This document shows positions 1 to 8,875 of a stretch of DNA of 64,000 nucleotides, in pieces (position 1 is the stretch's first letter; every line of letters starts with the position of its first letter). The stretch comes from Bacteroidia bacterium. GTDB lineage: Bacteria; Bacteroidota; Bacteroidia; Chitinophagales; Saprospiraceae. The notes beneath the pieces were generated by a model, which was not told the DNA's origin, searched no databases, and worked only from the letters and a program-made list of their open reading frames with translations. The translations under genes were made by a program, and so were the position numbers. The stretch is taken from NCBI GenBank assembly GCA_030429045.1, contig JAUIEA010000003.1, positions 17,855 to 81,854 of the forward strand. Direction: 5' to 3'.

Positions 1-1
1 C

Positions 2-229
2 CTCATCCTGCATGGCAATGCAGACTGGCGGGTCAAAGCAGAACAAAGTCTGCAACTGGCACTGGCCCTGGATCCATACCGCATTCCCTATCGGCTCATC
101 GTCTATGAGGGGGGCGATCACGGGCTGACCGAATTCAAAACCGAAGTCGAAAACGAGGTCCTGAACTGGTTTGATCGATTCGTGAAGAATCCCGGCCAAC
201 TGCCCCACATGGAATATCACGGAAAGTGA
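2..229 (+). CDS. C-terminal end of a prolyl-oligopeptidase-type (S9) alpha/beta hydrolase, partial
   Basis: Reading frame 2 is open from the window edge to a TGA and encodes 75 residues. It carries the two late catalytic elements of the S9 fold: an HGNADWRV segment, where the Asp of the triad is expected, and VYEGGDHGL, where the His sits. The catalytic Ser lies upstream of the window. The family is serine hydrolases that cleave peptides or esters, usually periplasmic in Bacteroidota. The ORF track misses it because it lacks a start. It converges on the M61 peptidase gene, with a hairpin between them. The family is fairly sure; substrate and exact subfamily cannot be judged from this fragment. 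Confidence 0.8.
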   Translation, partial: LILHGNADWRVKAEQSLQLALALDPYRIPYRLIVYEGGDHGLTEFKTEVENEVLNWFDRFVKNPGQLPHMEYHGK

Positions 230-258
230 TCCGTTTAGCCAAAAGTGCCATTGAAAAA

Positions 259-291
259 ACATGTGGCCCGACTTCAGCCGGGCCAACATGT
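259..291. terminator. Bidirectional hairpin terminator between convergent genes
   Basis: A near-perfect inverted repeat, ACATGTGGCCCG and CGGGCC-A-ACATGT around a 7-nt loop, is flanked by A-runs on the left (AAAAAAC) and right (CAAAAA). It lies between the 3' ends of the S9 hydrolase and the M61 peptidase, so it can serve both strands. Confidence 0.75.
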
Positions 292-312
292 CCTCAAAAA
301 CTCAAGACTAGA

Positions 313-2154
313 TCATGGATTCAGCCAGGCGTTCCGGATCATCATTTGACGATCTGCGGTTTGTTTGCGGAAGGACACCTCCGGGGTCAGCACCACCCGT
401 ACTCGTTTGATCGGCGCCACCAGGCGGACTTCCCGTGCACTTCCCCCTTCTTTGCGCAAGACCTCCACCTCAAACCGATCCCCCTCTCTTACCTGGGAAA
501 AAATGCCTTTAAAATAGGGGCCAAAGGAACTGCTCGGAAGCGGCTGCCCCTGGATGCTGATCAATTCATCCCCTTCTTTATATCCCAATGCCCGGCCGAA
601 TTCATTGAGCTGGTAAACGCCGTTGACAACCAGGCGGCCGGTCTCCTGGTTCATACCCAACTGGACATCCCCAAGGCCATAAACCATGGTGTCAGAGGGC
701 GGGACATATCCCACTCCAGCCAGATTAAAAAAATAGGCATAATCCAGGGGCGTTTGTCCGGTGACATACGCCGTAAAAAAGGCCCCGATCCGAGGATGGG
801 TCAGGTCGACGATATCCCGGACCAGATCCCGGTCACGAAATGGTCTTTCCGGACCATATTGACGAGCCAGGTCCGCCAGCAGGTTGATCAATCGATATGT
901 GCCATTTGACCAGTTTATTAATTCCAGGTCAAGGCACATGGCGATCAGGGCTCCCTTTTGATAGACATTTCCGTATTCATGGGCATATTTATCCAGGCAA
1001 CCCTTGCTGAGTCTGGTAAAGGCCAGATCATCCGTATAACGCGTTTTTGAATCCTGGATCTTCCCTGCCATTCGTTTCAGAAATTCAGCTTCACTGATCA
1101 GTCCGGACCGCACCTGATTGTGATGCGCAAAATATTCAGTCACGCCTTCATACAACCAGAGATGCCGGGACATTTCCGGATCGTGAAAATCAAAATCATG
1201 AATTTCACGAGAATGCAACTGCAACGGCGTCAGGATGTGAAAAAACTCGTGGGCGGCAATATCCACCAGAAAGGGAGAAAGCACTTCCTGGTCCATTTCG
1301 GGAAGGCAATACACCGACGAATAATTATGCTCCAGAGCGCCCGTGCCGATCGGCAGAGGCTCTGACATGAAATACATCAGAAAGGCATACCGCTCAACTG
1401 GCAACTCCCCACCCAGATATGCGGCCTGGGATCGAAGCAACTGCCCATACTTCTCTTTCAGATAATTTGCCTGAACCAATCCGTTAGGGGAGTGAACGGA
1501 GATCAACACATCTGTCTTTCCGATACGAATGGTCGCCGTGTCCGGTTGATTATACATGATGGGCATATCCACCACATAACTGTATCTCGGCGCCTGATAG
1601 CGGTCCCGACTGCCTACTGTTTGTACTTCCGGGTAGGCCGATGATCCATAAAAGGATGCAGGCCGAAGAATATCGATCTGAATCGGCAACTCCTCCAGCC
1701 CGTCGATATAGCCGAAGAACCCATGACCATTGAGCAGAAAATTTTTTCCTTCTTCGATATTGGTGCCGGACATTCCTGCCACCGGCTTGCCCTCTGTGAG
1801 GTCATAGGTATCATCCACCCAGTAGGAGATGGTCTTTAATTTGTCCGCGTCCCTGATCTTCCAGGTATTGACATCTTTTCGAATAAATGGCAATGCCTGA
1901 CCGTGCTGATCCAGGGCTTTGAATTCCTGAACGACCCGGCCAAAATCATAGGTGGTATAGGTGCCGGGAATGACTTTTGGAAAGCGAAAACAAACGGATG
2001 ATTTATCCACAGGGGGGACCTCGAGGGTGACCGAAACACGATCATCTACAACGCGGGTCAGATCGACGCTGTACCGATATCCCGAGGTTGCAAAAAGGGA
2101 AAAGACCCCAAGGAGCAGTACTGAACAAGTGAGAAAGATGGATTTAAGAGACAT
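313..2154 (-). CDS. M61-family (glycyl aminopeptidase-like) metallopeptidase with C-terminal PDZ domain
   Basis: This is a secreted zinc aminopeptidase-like protein of the M61 family. The zinc motif HEFFH lies near residue 302, followed about 35 residues later by WLYEGVTEYF, which supplies the third ligand Glu and is diagnostic for M61. An N-terminal immunoglobulin-like region precedes it and a PDZ-type domain follows (about residues 490-585). The track start is a TTG; the ATG eight codons later (2154) gives a clean signal peptide (MSLKSIFLTCSVLLLG) and is preferred. About 613 residues, a normal family length. It stands alone, convergent with the S9 hydrolase; a periplasmic peptide-trimming role is inferred. 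Substrate unknown. Confidence 0.9.
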   Translation of the reverse strand: MSLKSIFLTCSVLLLGVFSLFATSGYRYSVDLTRVVDDRVSVTLEVPPVDKSSVCFRFPKVIPGTYTTYDFGRVVQEFKALDQHGQALPFIRKDVNTWKIRDADKLKTISYWVDDTYDLTEGKPVAGMSGTNIEEGKNFLLNGHGFFGYIDGLEELPIQIDILRPASFYGSSAYPEVQTVGSRDRYQAPRYSYVVDMPIMYNQPDTATIRIGKTDVLISVHSPNGLVQANYLKEKYGQLLRSQAAYLGGELPVERYAFLMYFMSEPLPIGTGALEHNYSSVYCLPEMDQEVLSPFLVDIAAHEFFHILTPLQLHSREIHDFDFHDPEMSRHLWLYEGVTEYFAHHNQVRSGLISEAEFLKRMAGKIQDSKTRYTDDLAFTRLSKGCLDKYAHEYGNVYQKGALIAMCLDLELINWSNGTYRLINLLADLARQYGPERPFRDRDLVRDIVDLTHPRIGAFFTAYVTGQTPLDYAYFFNLAGVGYVPPSDTMVYGLGDVQLGMNQETGRLVVNGVYQLNEFGRALGYKEGDELISIQGQPLPSSSFGPYFKGIFSQVREGDRFEVEVLRKEGGSAREVRLVAPIKRVRVVLTPEVSFRKQTADRQMMIRNAWLNP

Positions 2155-2307
2155 GGCTAATTCATTTACAATATTCAAGATGGTGGCTTAAGCAGAGGCA
2201 GCATGCTTTATCATTCGCCTTTCGGATGGTTATTTTATGGATTTTCAAAGTTGGGAGATATCTTCCACACTGGATATGAAAAATGCGACAATACAAATCC
2301 GAGGGTA

Positions 2308-3150
2308 TCAGGAGGCCAGTCTCTGCCGGAGAATATGCATAAAAAGGGGCCGCATTTGACTTTGCTTCGCCTCAAACACAACCTGGGGGCGCTGACCACA
2401 GATCTTCATGGTTTCCCGTTGCAAGTGGATGGTATTAAAATATCCGGATGCATGAGAGATCGCCGCCAGAGAAATATCGGGATAGGGGTTTGCCTCCAGA
2501 ACGGCCAGGTTGAATCGGGCAATACAGGAAAAATTTTTCGGTGTCAAACCGACGTAGGTCTTGAAATAGCGTTCCACTTGCCGGGTCGACATTCTGAATG
2601 TCTCTGCCAGGCGCTGAATGGAATGCTGATCGCGCTGCAGGATGGACGCCATTTCGGTCGTGATCAGCAAGGGTGTCTGATGCGACCGGAATCTGCTCAG
2701 AAAAAACTGATCCATGGCAGGAAGGATGGTTCTGGAAAATGGTTGATCCATGATCCTGTCCATCAGTTCTTGCACGGCACTTGAAAAAACGTCGGTAGCA
2801 TCCATGACCAGGTCCGTGCATTCGTGCATAGGCAGATCGGTAAATGCCCTGACCCCGGATGGATGAAAACGCACGCCCCAGGTCACCACCTGGTTGTCCG
2901 TCGGAAACGTATACTGGATGGCTTTCCTTTTTTGCCCCACAAAGACAGCCCTGCCAGACAGATCGATCCCTTCCGGCTCCCCGTCAAACGATCTGCGGAT
3001 CGAATTGCTTGTGAACATCAAACTGGCATTTCCATCAGGCAGGATCTGTTCTACCGGGGCCGGAAACCCGGACGGCTCCATGACGATCTGCCAGTAATTG
3101 ACAATATATGGACGCAGGGAGGGGTGGGGCAGATATTCCTGGTATCTCAT
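2308..3150 (-). CDS. AraC-family transcriptional regulator
   Basis: A 280-residue protein with an N-terminal sensor-like domain of the DUF6597 type (about residues 1-150) and a C-terminal AraC double helix-turn-helix (about 165-265). Helices around RLAETFRMSTRQVERYFKTY and the second HTH segment ending in GQRPQVV fit the family, although the usual GFxxxSHFSRxFK signature is degenerate (ASGYFNTIHLQRETMK). ATG at 3150. It is likely a local DNA-binding regulator. No ligand or target can be named. A 16-bp palindrome lies just upstream and could be an autoregulatory site. Confidence 0.88.
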   Translation of the reverse strand: MRYQEYLPHPSLRPYIVNYWQIVMEPSGFPAPVEQILPDGNASLMFTSNSIRRSFDGEPEGIDLSGRAVFVGQKRKAIQYTFPTDNQVVTWGVRFHPSGVRAFTDLPMHECTDLVMDATDVFSSAVQELMDRIMDQPFSRTILPAMDQFFLSRFRSHQTPLLITTEMASILQRDQHSIQRLAETFRMSTRQVERYFKTYVGLTPKNFSCIARFNLAVLEANPYPDISLAAISHASGYFNTIHLQRETMKICGQRPQVVFEAKQSQMRPLFMHILRQRLAS

Positions 3151-3170
3151 CGGATCAGACTCGGTGATAC

Positions 3171-3186
3171 ATTCAACTTTTTGAAT
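3171..3186. promoter_or_regulatory. Palindrome upstream of the AraC-type gene
   Basis: ATTCAA-cttt-TTGAAT is a perfect 6-bp inverted repeat with a 4-bp spacer, located 21-36 bp upstream of the AraC-type ATG. Its position fits an operator; nothing else in the sequence confirms this. Confidence 0.35.
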
Positions 3187-3391
3187 TTAGGGGGATGACA
3201 GGAGCCCGAAACAGAAGAATCGACAAAATCAGTCAATCTGCCGACAAAATGTGCGGATGTCTTACGAATTCAGGGTCCCCCTGCGTCTATCCTTTGGCTG
3301 GTGGCTATGGGAATATTGTAAAGCATTCGTTAATTTGCAATCTTTCTTGCATCAAAACCGTTGTTTAAGGGTCTTCTGGAGACAAGCGTGC

Positions 3392-4165
3392 ATGCGCTCA
3401 CAACCTACTTATATGCGTTCGATAGCCTTAGGTCTCTTTCTCTTCCTCTTCCTCGGGCCTGCTACCAGTCAGGCCCAGACCACACGTCCCGGAAGTCGGC
3501 AGAAGAAAGAGGTGCTCTATCCTCGCGGTATCCCTGCGAAGCGGGCACACATCACCCGACAGCAAGTCACCAGTTACCTGGATGATCGACTCATGGAGTT
3601 TGATCAGATCGAAGATGATCGAAAAGCGGCACTGCTCCAGCTCAGCCAATATATCCGCCAAAAGCGTGTCACAAACCAGCCAGTACAACTGACGTTTATC
3701 TGCACTGGCAACAGCCGCCGAAGTCAACTGGGGCAGATCTGGGCCGCTACAGCTGCTGCCTACTACAACATTGAAGACATCACGGTTTATTCCGGGGGTA
3801 CGATCACCACTGCTTTCAACCGTCGGATCGCCCGGTCCCTGATGCGTTCCGGATTCATGGCAGAAACAGTAGCCGGCAACAATGCCGATTACAAGGTGCA
3901 CTACAGTGAGATACGCCCTCCCCTGGTGTGCTTCAGTAAGAAATATGATCACCCGGACAACCCGACCTCGAACTTCGCTGCAGTGATGGTTTGCGCAGAT
4001 GCGGATGAACACTGCCCGATCGTTCCGGGGGCTGAATTCAGGGTCGCGATCCCATACATAGATCCGCGGCTTTCCGATCATTCAGACTGGGAGGATGAGA
4101 CCTATGACGAGCGAAATGCACAGATCGCCAGAGAGATGCTCTTTGTCATGGCTAACGCTCGCTAG
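3392..4165 (+). CDS. Exported low-molecular-weight protein tyrosine phosphatase / ArsC-like protein
   Basis: The mature part holds the LMW-PTP P-loop CTGNSRRSQ (CX5R-S) and a late Asp-Pro (IPYIDPRL) at the general-acid position, so the catalytic set of the family is complete. Known members are cytoplasmic phosphotyrosine phosphatases or thioredoxin-type arsenate reductases. Here an N-terminal signal sequence (RSIALGLFLFLFLGPATSQAQ) precedes the domain, predicting a periplasmic enzyme, which is unusual. The track start at 3251 precedes the signal peptide; ATG 3392 or 3413 is better. A linker of about 70 residues lies between signal peptide and domain. Flanked by unrelated genes; a role in arsenic handling or phosphate-ester removal is only inferred. 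Confidence 0.82.
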   Translation: MRSQPTYMRSIALGLFLFLFLGPATSQAQTTRPGSRQKKEVLYPRGIPAKRAHITRQQVTSYLDDRLMEFDQIEDDRKAALLQLSQYIRQKRVTNQPVQLTFICTGNSRRSQLGQIWAATAAAYYNIEDITVYSGGTITTAFNRRIARSLMRSGFMAETVAGNNADYKVHYSEIRPPLVCFSKKYDHPDNPTSNFAAVMVCADADEHCPIVPGAEFRVAIPYIDPRLSDHSDWEDETYDERNAQIAREMLFVMANAR

Positions 4166-4253
4166 GACCCTTCCGTCTGGGAAGTACCCACCCGTTCCGA
4201 ATCGGGATGATGCATTCCTGCGAGGCGACTTTCTGAAGCAGGCAACACATGAA

Positions 4254-4284
4254 AAAGGCCAACCGTTCACGGCGGTTGGCCTTT
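4254..4284. terminator. Strong bidirectional terminator
   Basis: AAAGGCCAACCG and CGGTTGGCCTTT form a perfect 12-bp stem with a 7-nt loop (TTCACGG). It lies between the convergent exported phosphatase and lipoprotein genes. The stem itself provides an A-run and a U-run on either strand. Confidence 0.85.
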
Positions 4285-4377
4285 ATACTTCAAATGATCT
4301 GATCCCAATCAGAATTCTTATAGCACTCCCCTCTTTCCGTTTAGACCCTTAACAGTCCCGGACCAGGGAAGATGTAC

Positions 4378-5064
4378 TTAGTTCAATGCTTTTTGCTTGG
4401 GTTGTAGGACCGTATCGGTCTGCAGGAAAACATCCATGCGGATCGGAAAATCCGGCTTGTCCAGGAGTGTGAATACCAGCTCGCCCACTTCCATCTTGGT
4501 GACCGGCCAGCTGAAGGCCAGCGCCAACTCCGACGGCATTTCATCCGCTGCCGGTGACAGGGAATAGGCACCATCTTTTGCAGTGGTCATCTCCTCTTCC
4601 TGACATCGCACCGAGACACCCTCGAAAGGGATGAAGTTATTCGCCCTGGCCTGTCCCGACAGGGACAATCCTTCGGCAGGTGCCTGATCACTCCACATAT
4701 AGAAGATGATACGGGTCAGGCGTTCTTCTCCTTCTACTTTGAATGAGATATCCCGATACCCGGGAGCCCGGAGTTTATATTTCGGGCCTTTCTCAAAATT
4801 CATTTGTCCCTCGCCATTGGAAAATTGATACACCGTGCCACTGGAGAGACTGGCCGCTTCAAAAAACTTGACATTCGGTACCAGTTGTCCTTCGGCATTC
4901 AACACCCGGAATCCTGTTTCAGGACCGGTCTTTTGCAACTTGGGCGGTGCCTCACTTACCGTTGTTTCAGTGGCGGAATCCTCGACATCCTGCTGACATG
5001 CAGGGAGCATGAAACAGGTCATGGCGGTCATGGTTCCAAACAGAAATCGTTTCAGTGTGGTCAT
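4378..5064 (-). CDS. Lipoprotein with carboxypeptidase-regulatory-like domain, function unknown
   Basis: About 228 residues from the ATG at 5064; the 19-codon extension in the ORF track lacks export features. The N-terminus is a lipoprotein signal with lipobox LPACQQ. A Thr/Ser/Glu-rich spacer follows. Two beta-rich modules start with GFRVLNAEGQLVPNVKFF and LSLSGQARANNFIPFEGVSV, the shape of carboxypeptidase-regulatory-like/CNA-B-type domains. It is probably anchored in the outer or inner membrane facing the periplasm. Divergent from the ClC gene, with about 100 bp between the starts. I do not recognise a specific family. Confidence 0.7.
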   Translation of the reverse strand: MTTLKRFLFGTMTAMTCFMLPACQQDVEDSATETTVSEAPPKLQKTGPETGFRVLNAEGQLVPNVKFFEAASLSSGTVYQFSNGEGQMNFEKGPKYKLRAPGYRDISFKVEGEERLTRIIFYMWSDQAPAEGLSLSGQARANNFIPFEGVSVRCQEEEMTTAKDGAYSLSPAADEMPSELALAFSWPVTKMEVGELVFTLLDKPDFPIRMDVFLQTDTVLQPKQKALN

Positions 5065-5164
5065 AAATTCTTGATTATGGATCACCCACCTGATGTCGTT
5101 CAGGTGGATCATGGTTATCATACGGAAGAGGATTCGCTGGTGTTTCCTTTCCCCTGGATTTTTT

Positions 5165-6622
5165 ATGGCTATTCTGAAGACTGAGAAAGCAATCTACCTT
5201 TACCGGCCAATGGCATTCCCTGGCAATCGATTTATCGAACCCGTTCTGGAGATCCTCACCCGGTGGGTCAACGCCCTTGGTTTGACTCGCTGGCTGGATC
5301 AACGACGCCTGCGCTATCTCATCCGGATGCTTCCCCTGCGTGCCATACCATTCTGGGTGGCGGCCTTGCTGACGGGACTGGTGGCAGTCGGTTACGAACG
5401 ACTCTTTCATGCATGTGAAGACTGGGGCCAATGGATCATCCAAGAGTATCCGGTTTGGGCCTTCATTCTGACGCCGCTGGCATTCGTAGTATCCCTCTGG
5501 CTGGTGGAACGATTTGCGCCAGGTGCCCGTGGGTCGGGCATTCCCCACCTGATGGCTGCGGTGGAGATCCCCCCGGCCCAGAAGGGCCTCATCGGAAAAT
5601 TACTCAGCCTGAGGATCGCCCTGATCAAGATCCTGTCCAGCCTGGTCATGTTGTTGGGGGGAGGTGTCATTGGCCGGGAAGGACCGACCCTCCAGATCTC
5701 GGGGTCCATCTTCCAATGGGTGTATACCAGATTACCCCAATTCTGGCCTCGGGTATCCCAACGGGTCATGTTGATCACCGGCGGGGCTGCCGGACTGGCA
5801 GCAGCCTTCAATACGCCCCTGGGCGGGATCGTATTTGCCATCGAGGAGCTGACGCGCACCCATATCACCTATTTCCGCACCTCCGTTCTGGCGGCTGTGA
5901 TCATAGCGGGGATGGCTGCACAGACCTTGTTGGGGCCCTACCTGTACCTCGGATTTCCAAAAATTGGCAACCCCGGTCTGGATCACCTGTTCTGGGTCAT
6001 CCTGTTTGCAGGGATAGCCGGGTTTGGTGGAGCGGCCGTGGCTTCTATGCTCCACCGGATCTCCATCTGGAAACGGAAGTATTGGAAAGCGCGGCTAAAA
6101 TACTGGTGGGCCTTGTTGATCGGCCTGCTGTTTGCCACAATGCTCTACCTGTTTGGAGCAGACGCCGCCGGCACCGGCAAGCCTCTGGTCAACCGGCTTC
6201 TCTTCGAGCAAGGAACTGAAATCCCCTGGACTATTCTGCCCGTGCGCATCCTGGGTATGATCCTGAGTTACAGCGTTGGCGCCGCAGGTGGGGTGTTTGC
6301 GACAGCACTGAGTACAGGGGGCATCCTCGGCGAAACCCTTTTGCAGTGGTTTTCGCTGGGCGACCTTTCACACAACCTGCTGCTGCTGTCCTGTATGATC
6401 GGATTCCTCACCGGAGTCACCAGGTCGCCGTTTACTGCTGCCATCCTGGTCCTGGAAATGACGGATCGCCATTCTGCCATCTTCTACTTCCTGCTGGCGG
6501 GCATTGCTGCCAGTTCTGCAGCCAGACTGATAGACAAACAATCATTCTATGAACGCAGCAAGGCGGGCTTGCTCCTGGTGCTCGGCGTTGACGTCAAGCC
6601 GGACCCGGATCCGGAGGAGTAA
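5165..6622 (+). CDS. ClC-family chloride/proton antiporter-type membrane protein
   Basis: A polytopic protein of about 485 residues with the ClC signatures: GSGIPH (anion selectivity), GREGPT with the gating Glu, and FAIEE with the internal proton-pathway Glu. Both glutamates of proton-coupled exchangers are present, so a Cl-/H+ antiporter is more likely than a channel. No C-terminal CBS domains are present. The third selectivity motif reads GGVFATAL, where most members have GxFxP, so the Pro is replaced by Thr. ATG 5165 is chosen; ATG 5210 is an alternative and the track start at 5093 is too early. Monocistronic as far as can be seen. Confidence 0.9.
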   Translation: MAILKTEKAIYLYRPMAFPGNRFIEPVLEILTRWVNALGLTRWLDQRRLRYLIRMLPLRAIPFWVAALLTGLVAVGYERLFHACEDWGQWIIQEYPVWAFILTPLAFVVSLWLVERFAPGARGSGIPHLMAAVEIPPAQKGLIGKLLSLRIALIKILSSLVMLLGGGVIGREGPTLQISGSIFQWVYTRLPQFWPRVSQRVMLITGGAAGLAAAFNTPLGGIVFAIEELTRTHITYFRTSVLAAVIIAGMAAQTLLGPYLYLGFPKIGNPGLDHLFWVILFAGIAGFGGAAVASMLHRISIWKRKYWKARLKYWWALLIGLLFATMLYLFGADAAGTGKPLVNRLLFEQGTEIPWTILPVRILGMILSYSVGAAGGVFATALSTGGILGETLLQWFSLGDLSHNLLLLSCMIGFLTGVTRSPFTAAILVLEMTDRHSAIFYFLLAGIAASSAARLIDKQSFYERSKAGLLLVLGVDVKPDPDPEE

Positions 6623-6802
6623 CGGCGTCCTGAACGAACACTGCTGATCCCATCTTACCCCTCGAAAAGGCCAAAGGGAATTCCCACATGTTTCGTTGGC
6701 CCGTTTCTAAGCCAGAAACGATCGTCGAATGAGCGCCAGCTATCCGAAATTTGCCCCGATAAGTATTATATTTCGTCGTATTGTTCACCAATTGGAACAT
6801 CG

Positions 6803-6991
6803 ATGACACGTTCACAAATCTACCTCAGCCTCGGCGCCATTATTGCCGGTCATGCCGGCTACTGGTTTCTCTCCGGCGCACATCATGACCACTCCGACAT
6901 GCGGAATGCCCTGGTCGGCCTACAGGCACTGGCTGGACTGGCACTGATGTACTGGGCCGTTAAAAACAAGTCGGGGAAACAAGCCACCTGA
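6803..6991 (+). CDS. Small two-helix membrane protein, unknown
   Basis: A 62-residue ORF with two hydrophobic segments (IYLSLGAIIAGHAGYWFL and ALVGLQALAGLALMYWAV) joined by a His/Asp-rich turn (GAHHDHSD), ending in a basic tail. Starts with ATG after a 180-bp spacer that contains no other gene. Codon use resembles the neighbours. I do not recognise a family; the assignment as a gene rests on start, hydrophobic pattern and lack of a competing ORF. Confidence 0.55.
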   Translation: MTRSQIYLSLGAIIAGHAGYWFLSGAHHDHSDMRNALVGLQALAGLALMYWAVKNKSGKQAT

Positions 6992-7070
6992 GCCATCCAT
7001 CGAGGCTATCGGCTGGCTCATTCAGGAAAAATTCCCGAAATTGGACCATCACCAACTCTATTGGTTCACC

Positions 7071-7490
7071 ATGTCGAGTCTCCAACCCCTCCAGGATGAG
7101 GAGGGCAATCCATTAAGCCCAGGGCTTCCCGAACATATCAAGAACTTCCTGATCGATATCGACGGTACGATCTGTGACGATATTCCCAATGAAGAGCCGG
7201 AACGAATGGCGACCGCCAGGTTGTATCCGGATGCATTGGTCACCATCAACAAATGGTATGAAGAGGGGCATATCATCACCTTCTTTACATCCCGGACCGA
7301 AGAACATCGAACCGTGACCGAGGAATGGCTGAAGCGACATAAATTCCAGTATCACGGACTGCTCATGGGTAAACCCAGAGGCGGGAACTACCACTGGATC
7401 GACAATCATATCGTTAAAGCCACCCGGTATCTAGGCAAGTTCACCGACCTGATCGATGCCAAACGAACCATTCAGGTCTTCAAGGAATGA
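7071..7490 (+). CDS. HAD-superfamily phosphatase (annotated as phosphoheptose-isomerase-like in Bacteroidota)
   Basis: A 139-residue cytosolic protein. HAD motif I is NFLIDIDGTICDD, with nucleophile and acid Asp. Motif II is FFTSRTEEH. A later Lys and acidic segment (MGKPRGGNYHWIDNH) provide motifs III and IV. The length fits a capless HAD phosphatase. Close homologues in Bacteroidota are often labelled phosphoheptose isomerase, but the sequence shows a phosphatase fold, not a SIS domain. The track start is TTG 7041; ATG 7071 is preferred. It precedes a glutathione peroxidase gene by about 48 bp and may be cotranscribed with it. Substrate unknown. Confidence 0.8.
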   Translation: MSSLQPLQDEEGNPLSPGLPEHIKNFLIDIDGTICDDIPNEEPERMATARLYPDALVTINKWYEEGHIITFFTSRTEEHRTVTEEWLKRHKFQYHGLLMGKPRGGNYHWIDNHIVKATRYLGKFTDLIDAKRTIQVFKE

Positions 7491-7538
7491 ACCGGATCAG
7501 GATCTGTGATGTTGTCTGGTCCTAATCCAATTAACAGC

Positions 7539-8117
7539 ATGAAACTTCTCCTGACCCTACTCCCTTTTCTCGGCTGGCTGACCGGTGCCAGCTATACGAT
7601 CCACTCATCCATTCCACCCGCCTCCGCGGTCGAGCAGGCATCTGCCTCTTTCTACGATCTGACGGTGGAGGACATTGATGGTGGCATGCTCCAAATGGCC
7701 GACTTCAAAGGCCGATACGTCCTCTGTGTGAATGTGGCCTCCAAATGTGGCTATACCCCACAGTATAAAGACCTTCAGGCCCTTTCCGAGCAGTTTTCGG
7801 ATCGCCTTGTGGTGATCGGGTTCCCTTGCAATCAGTTTTTGGGGCAGGAGCCGGGTGACAACACGGAGATCAAGGGATTCTGTGAAAAAAATTACGGGGT
7901 CACCTTTCCCCTGACGACCAAGATCGATGTCAAAGGAAAGGACCAACATCCAATCTATCAGTGGCTGACCACTCAAGAGATCAATGGCTCGAGCAGTCAC
8001 GAGGTCAAGTGGAATTTTTACAAATTCCTGGTGAATCCGGAAGGGAAATTGATCGGAGTTTATCCGAGTAAGGTCAAACCTCTAGACACCGAATTGACTT
8101 CGATAATTCAAGGTTAA
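7539..8117 (+). CDS. Glutathione peroxidase-family thiol peroxidase, exported
   Basis: Reduces hydroperoxides using a catalytic Cys. The GPx signature NVASKCGYTPQY holds the peroxidatic Cys. FPCNQFLGQEPG and KWNFYKFLVNPEG supply the Gln, Trp and Asn of the active site. An N-terminal hydrophobic segment (MKLLLTLLPFLGWLTG) predicts export or membrane anchoring, which is common in Bacteroidota GPx paralogues. ATG 7539 is chosen because it begins the signal sequence; GTG 7506 and ATG 7509 precede it. Bacterial Cys-GPx enzymes usually use thioredoxin rather than glutathione. A second, unexported paralogue lies at 36961. Confidence 0.93.
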   Translation: MKLLLTLLPFLGWLTGASYTIHSSIPPASAVEQASASFYDLTVEDIDGGMLQMADFKGRYVLCVNVASKCGYTPQYKDLQALSEQFSDRLVVIGFPCNQFLGQEPGDNTEIKGFCEKNYGVTFPLTTKIDVKGKDQHPIYQWLTTQEINGSSSHEVKWNFYKFLVNPEGKLIGVYPSKVKPLDTELTSIIQG

Positions 8118-8137
8118 GTGTACCGAATTTGAATCTA

Positions 8138-8170
8138 TAAAAAAGGCTCCGGTAAACGGGGCCTTTTTTA
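8138..8170 (+). terminator. Rho-independent terminator after the exported GPx gene
   Basis: AAAAAAGGCTCCG and CGGGGCCTTTTTT form a stem (one G-U pair) around GTAAA with a T-run, 20 bp after the stop codon. Confidence 0.85.
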
Positions 8171-8875
8171 TAGTCTATTTCACAGAAGTCAACATCGCTT
8201 GATCATGTGTGCTGCATTATAAGGTGCATTATTTTCTTTTTGGCAGCCTGCGAGCCAGGTCACATCAGTATTTCATGTTTGGCATCGCCTTCCACCAGAG
8301 AATTCGGTGTCTTACCGTTTTTTTGGCAACCAGAATAGGTATTTAAAAACCATTAAAATGGTTTCCTGAAAACTGATGATCTGAAATTCCCAGGGTTAAA
8401 ACCCTGGGCTACGTTTGATCCGTTAAAAAACGGACAAAAGATTACTGTAATGATCCTTGCGGTTCGGATACGGACCTTGAACACTCGGGATCTGGGTCCA
8501 GACGACTCTGTCTGGATCCAGACCCAGGAGCACTGCGGGCGTCAGGGCCACACTTTGGCGACCTGATTGTATAAACTCATAAACCTATAAACCCCTCAAA
8601 ACCTCCTCAACGCCAAACTCATACACTTGAGGTATTGCGCCCCTTCGGGGTTTATTTGAAGACGGAATCAATTTTTTCTAATCGACGATATCCGGTCTTG
8701 GTTCGGAGACGATCCATAAACACTTCAGGTAAAACATTTGCGCCGTTGAGTCATGGCTTTTCCCCTCATAACCTCCTCCACTCATAACCTTATAAACTTC
8801 CTCCTCGACTCATAACCTCCAAACTCCCTCCCCCGCGAGCACTCGGGGCTGAAGCTTAGGCGGGCAAGCCTCCAC
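8171..8875. repeat. Repeat-rich intergenic block 1 (no gene)
   Basis: About 700 bp without a credible ORF. It contains hairpin AAACCATT-aa-AATGGTTT (8347-8364), the 20-bp palindrome CCCAGGGTTaaAACCCTGGG (8389-8408), an inverted repeat CTGGGTCCAGAC/GTCTGGATCCAG (8492-8521), a segment TTGCGCCCCTTCGGGG (about 8635-8650) that recurs in reverse orientation near 61.17 and 61.23 kb, an octamer-rich stretch 8764-8822 whose reverse complement matches the tandem array at 63.86 kb, and hairpin CCCCGCGAGCACTCGGGG (8831-8848) next to the sucA stop. Confidence 0.75.
8831..8848 (-). terminator. GC-rich hairpin downstream of sucA
   Basis: CCCCG-cGAGCACT-CGGGG lies 28 bp beyond the sucA stop on the minus strand. 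The loop sequence resembles other hairpins in the window (CCCCGAGnnnTCGGGG). The T-run is weak, so termination is plausible but unproven. Confidence 0.4.

Noticed and set aside
226-909. 227-codon plus-strand ORF inside the M61 gene
   Set aside because: Antisense shadow of a well-supported peptidase gene; its sequence has no recognisable features.
5075-5548. 157-codon minus-strand ORF at the ClC start
   Set aside because: Antisense to the N-terminal ClC coding region and the lipoprotein 5' region; no features.
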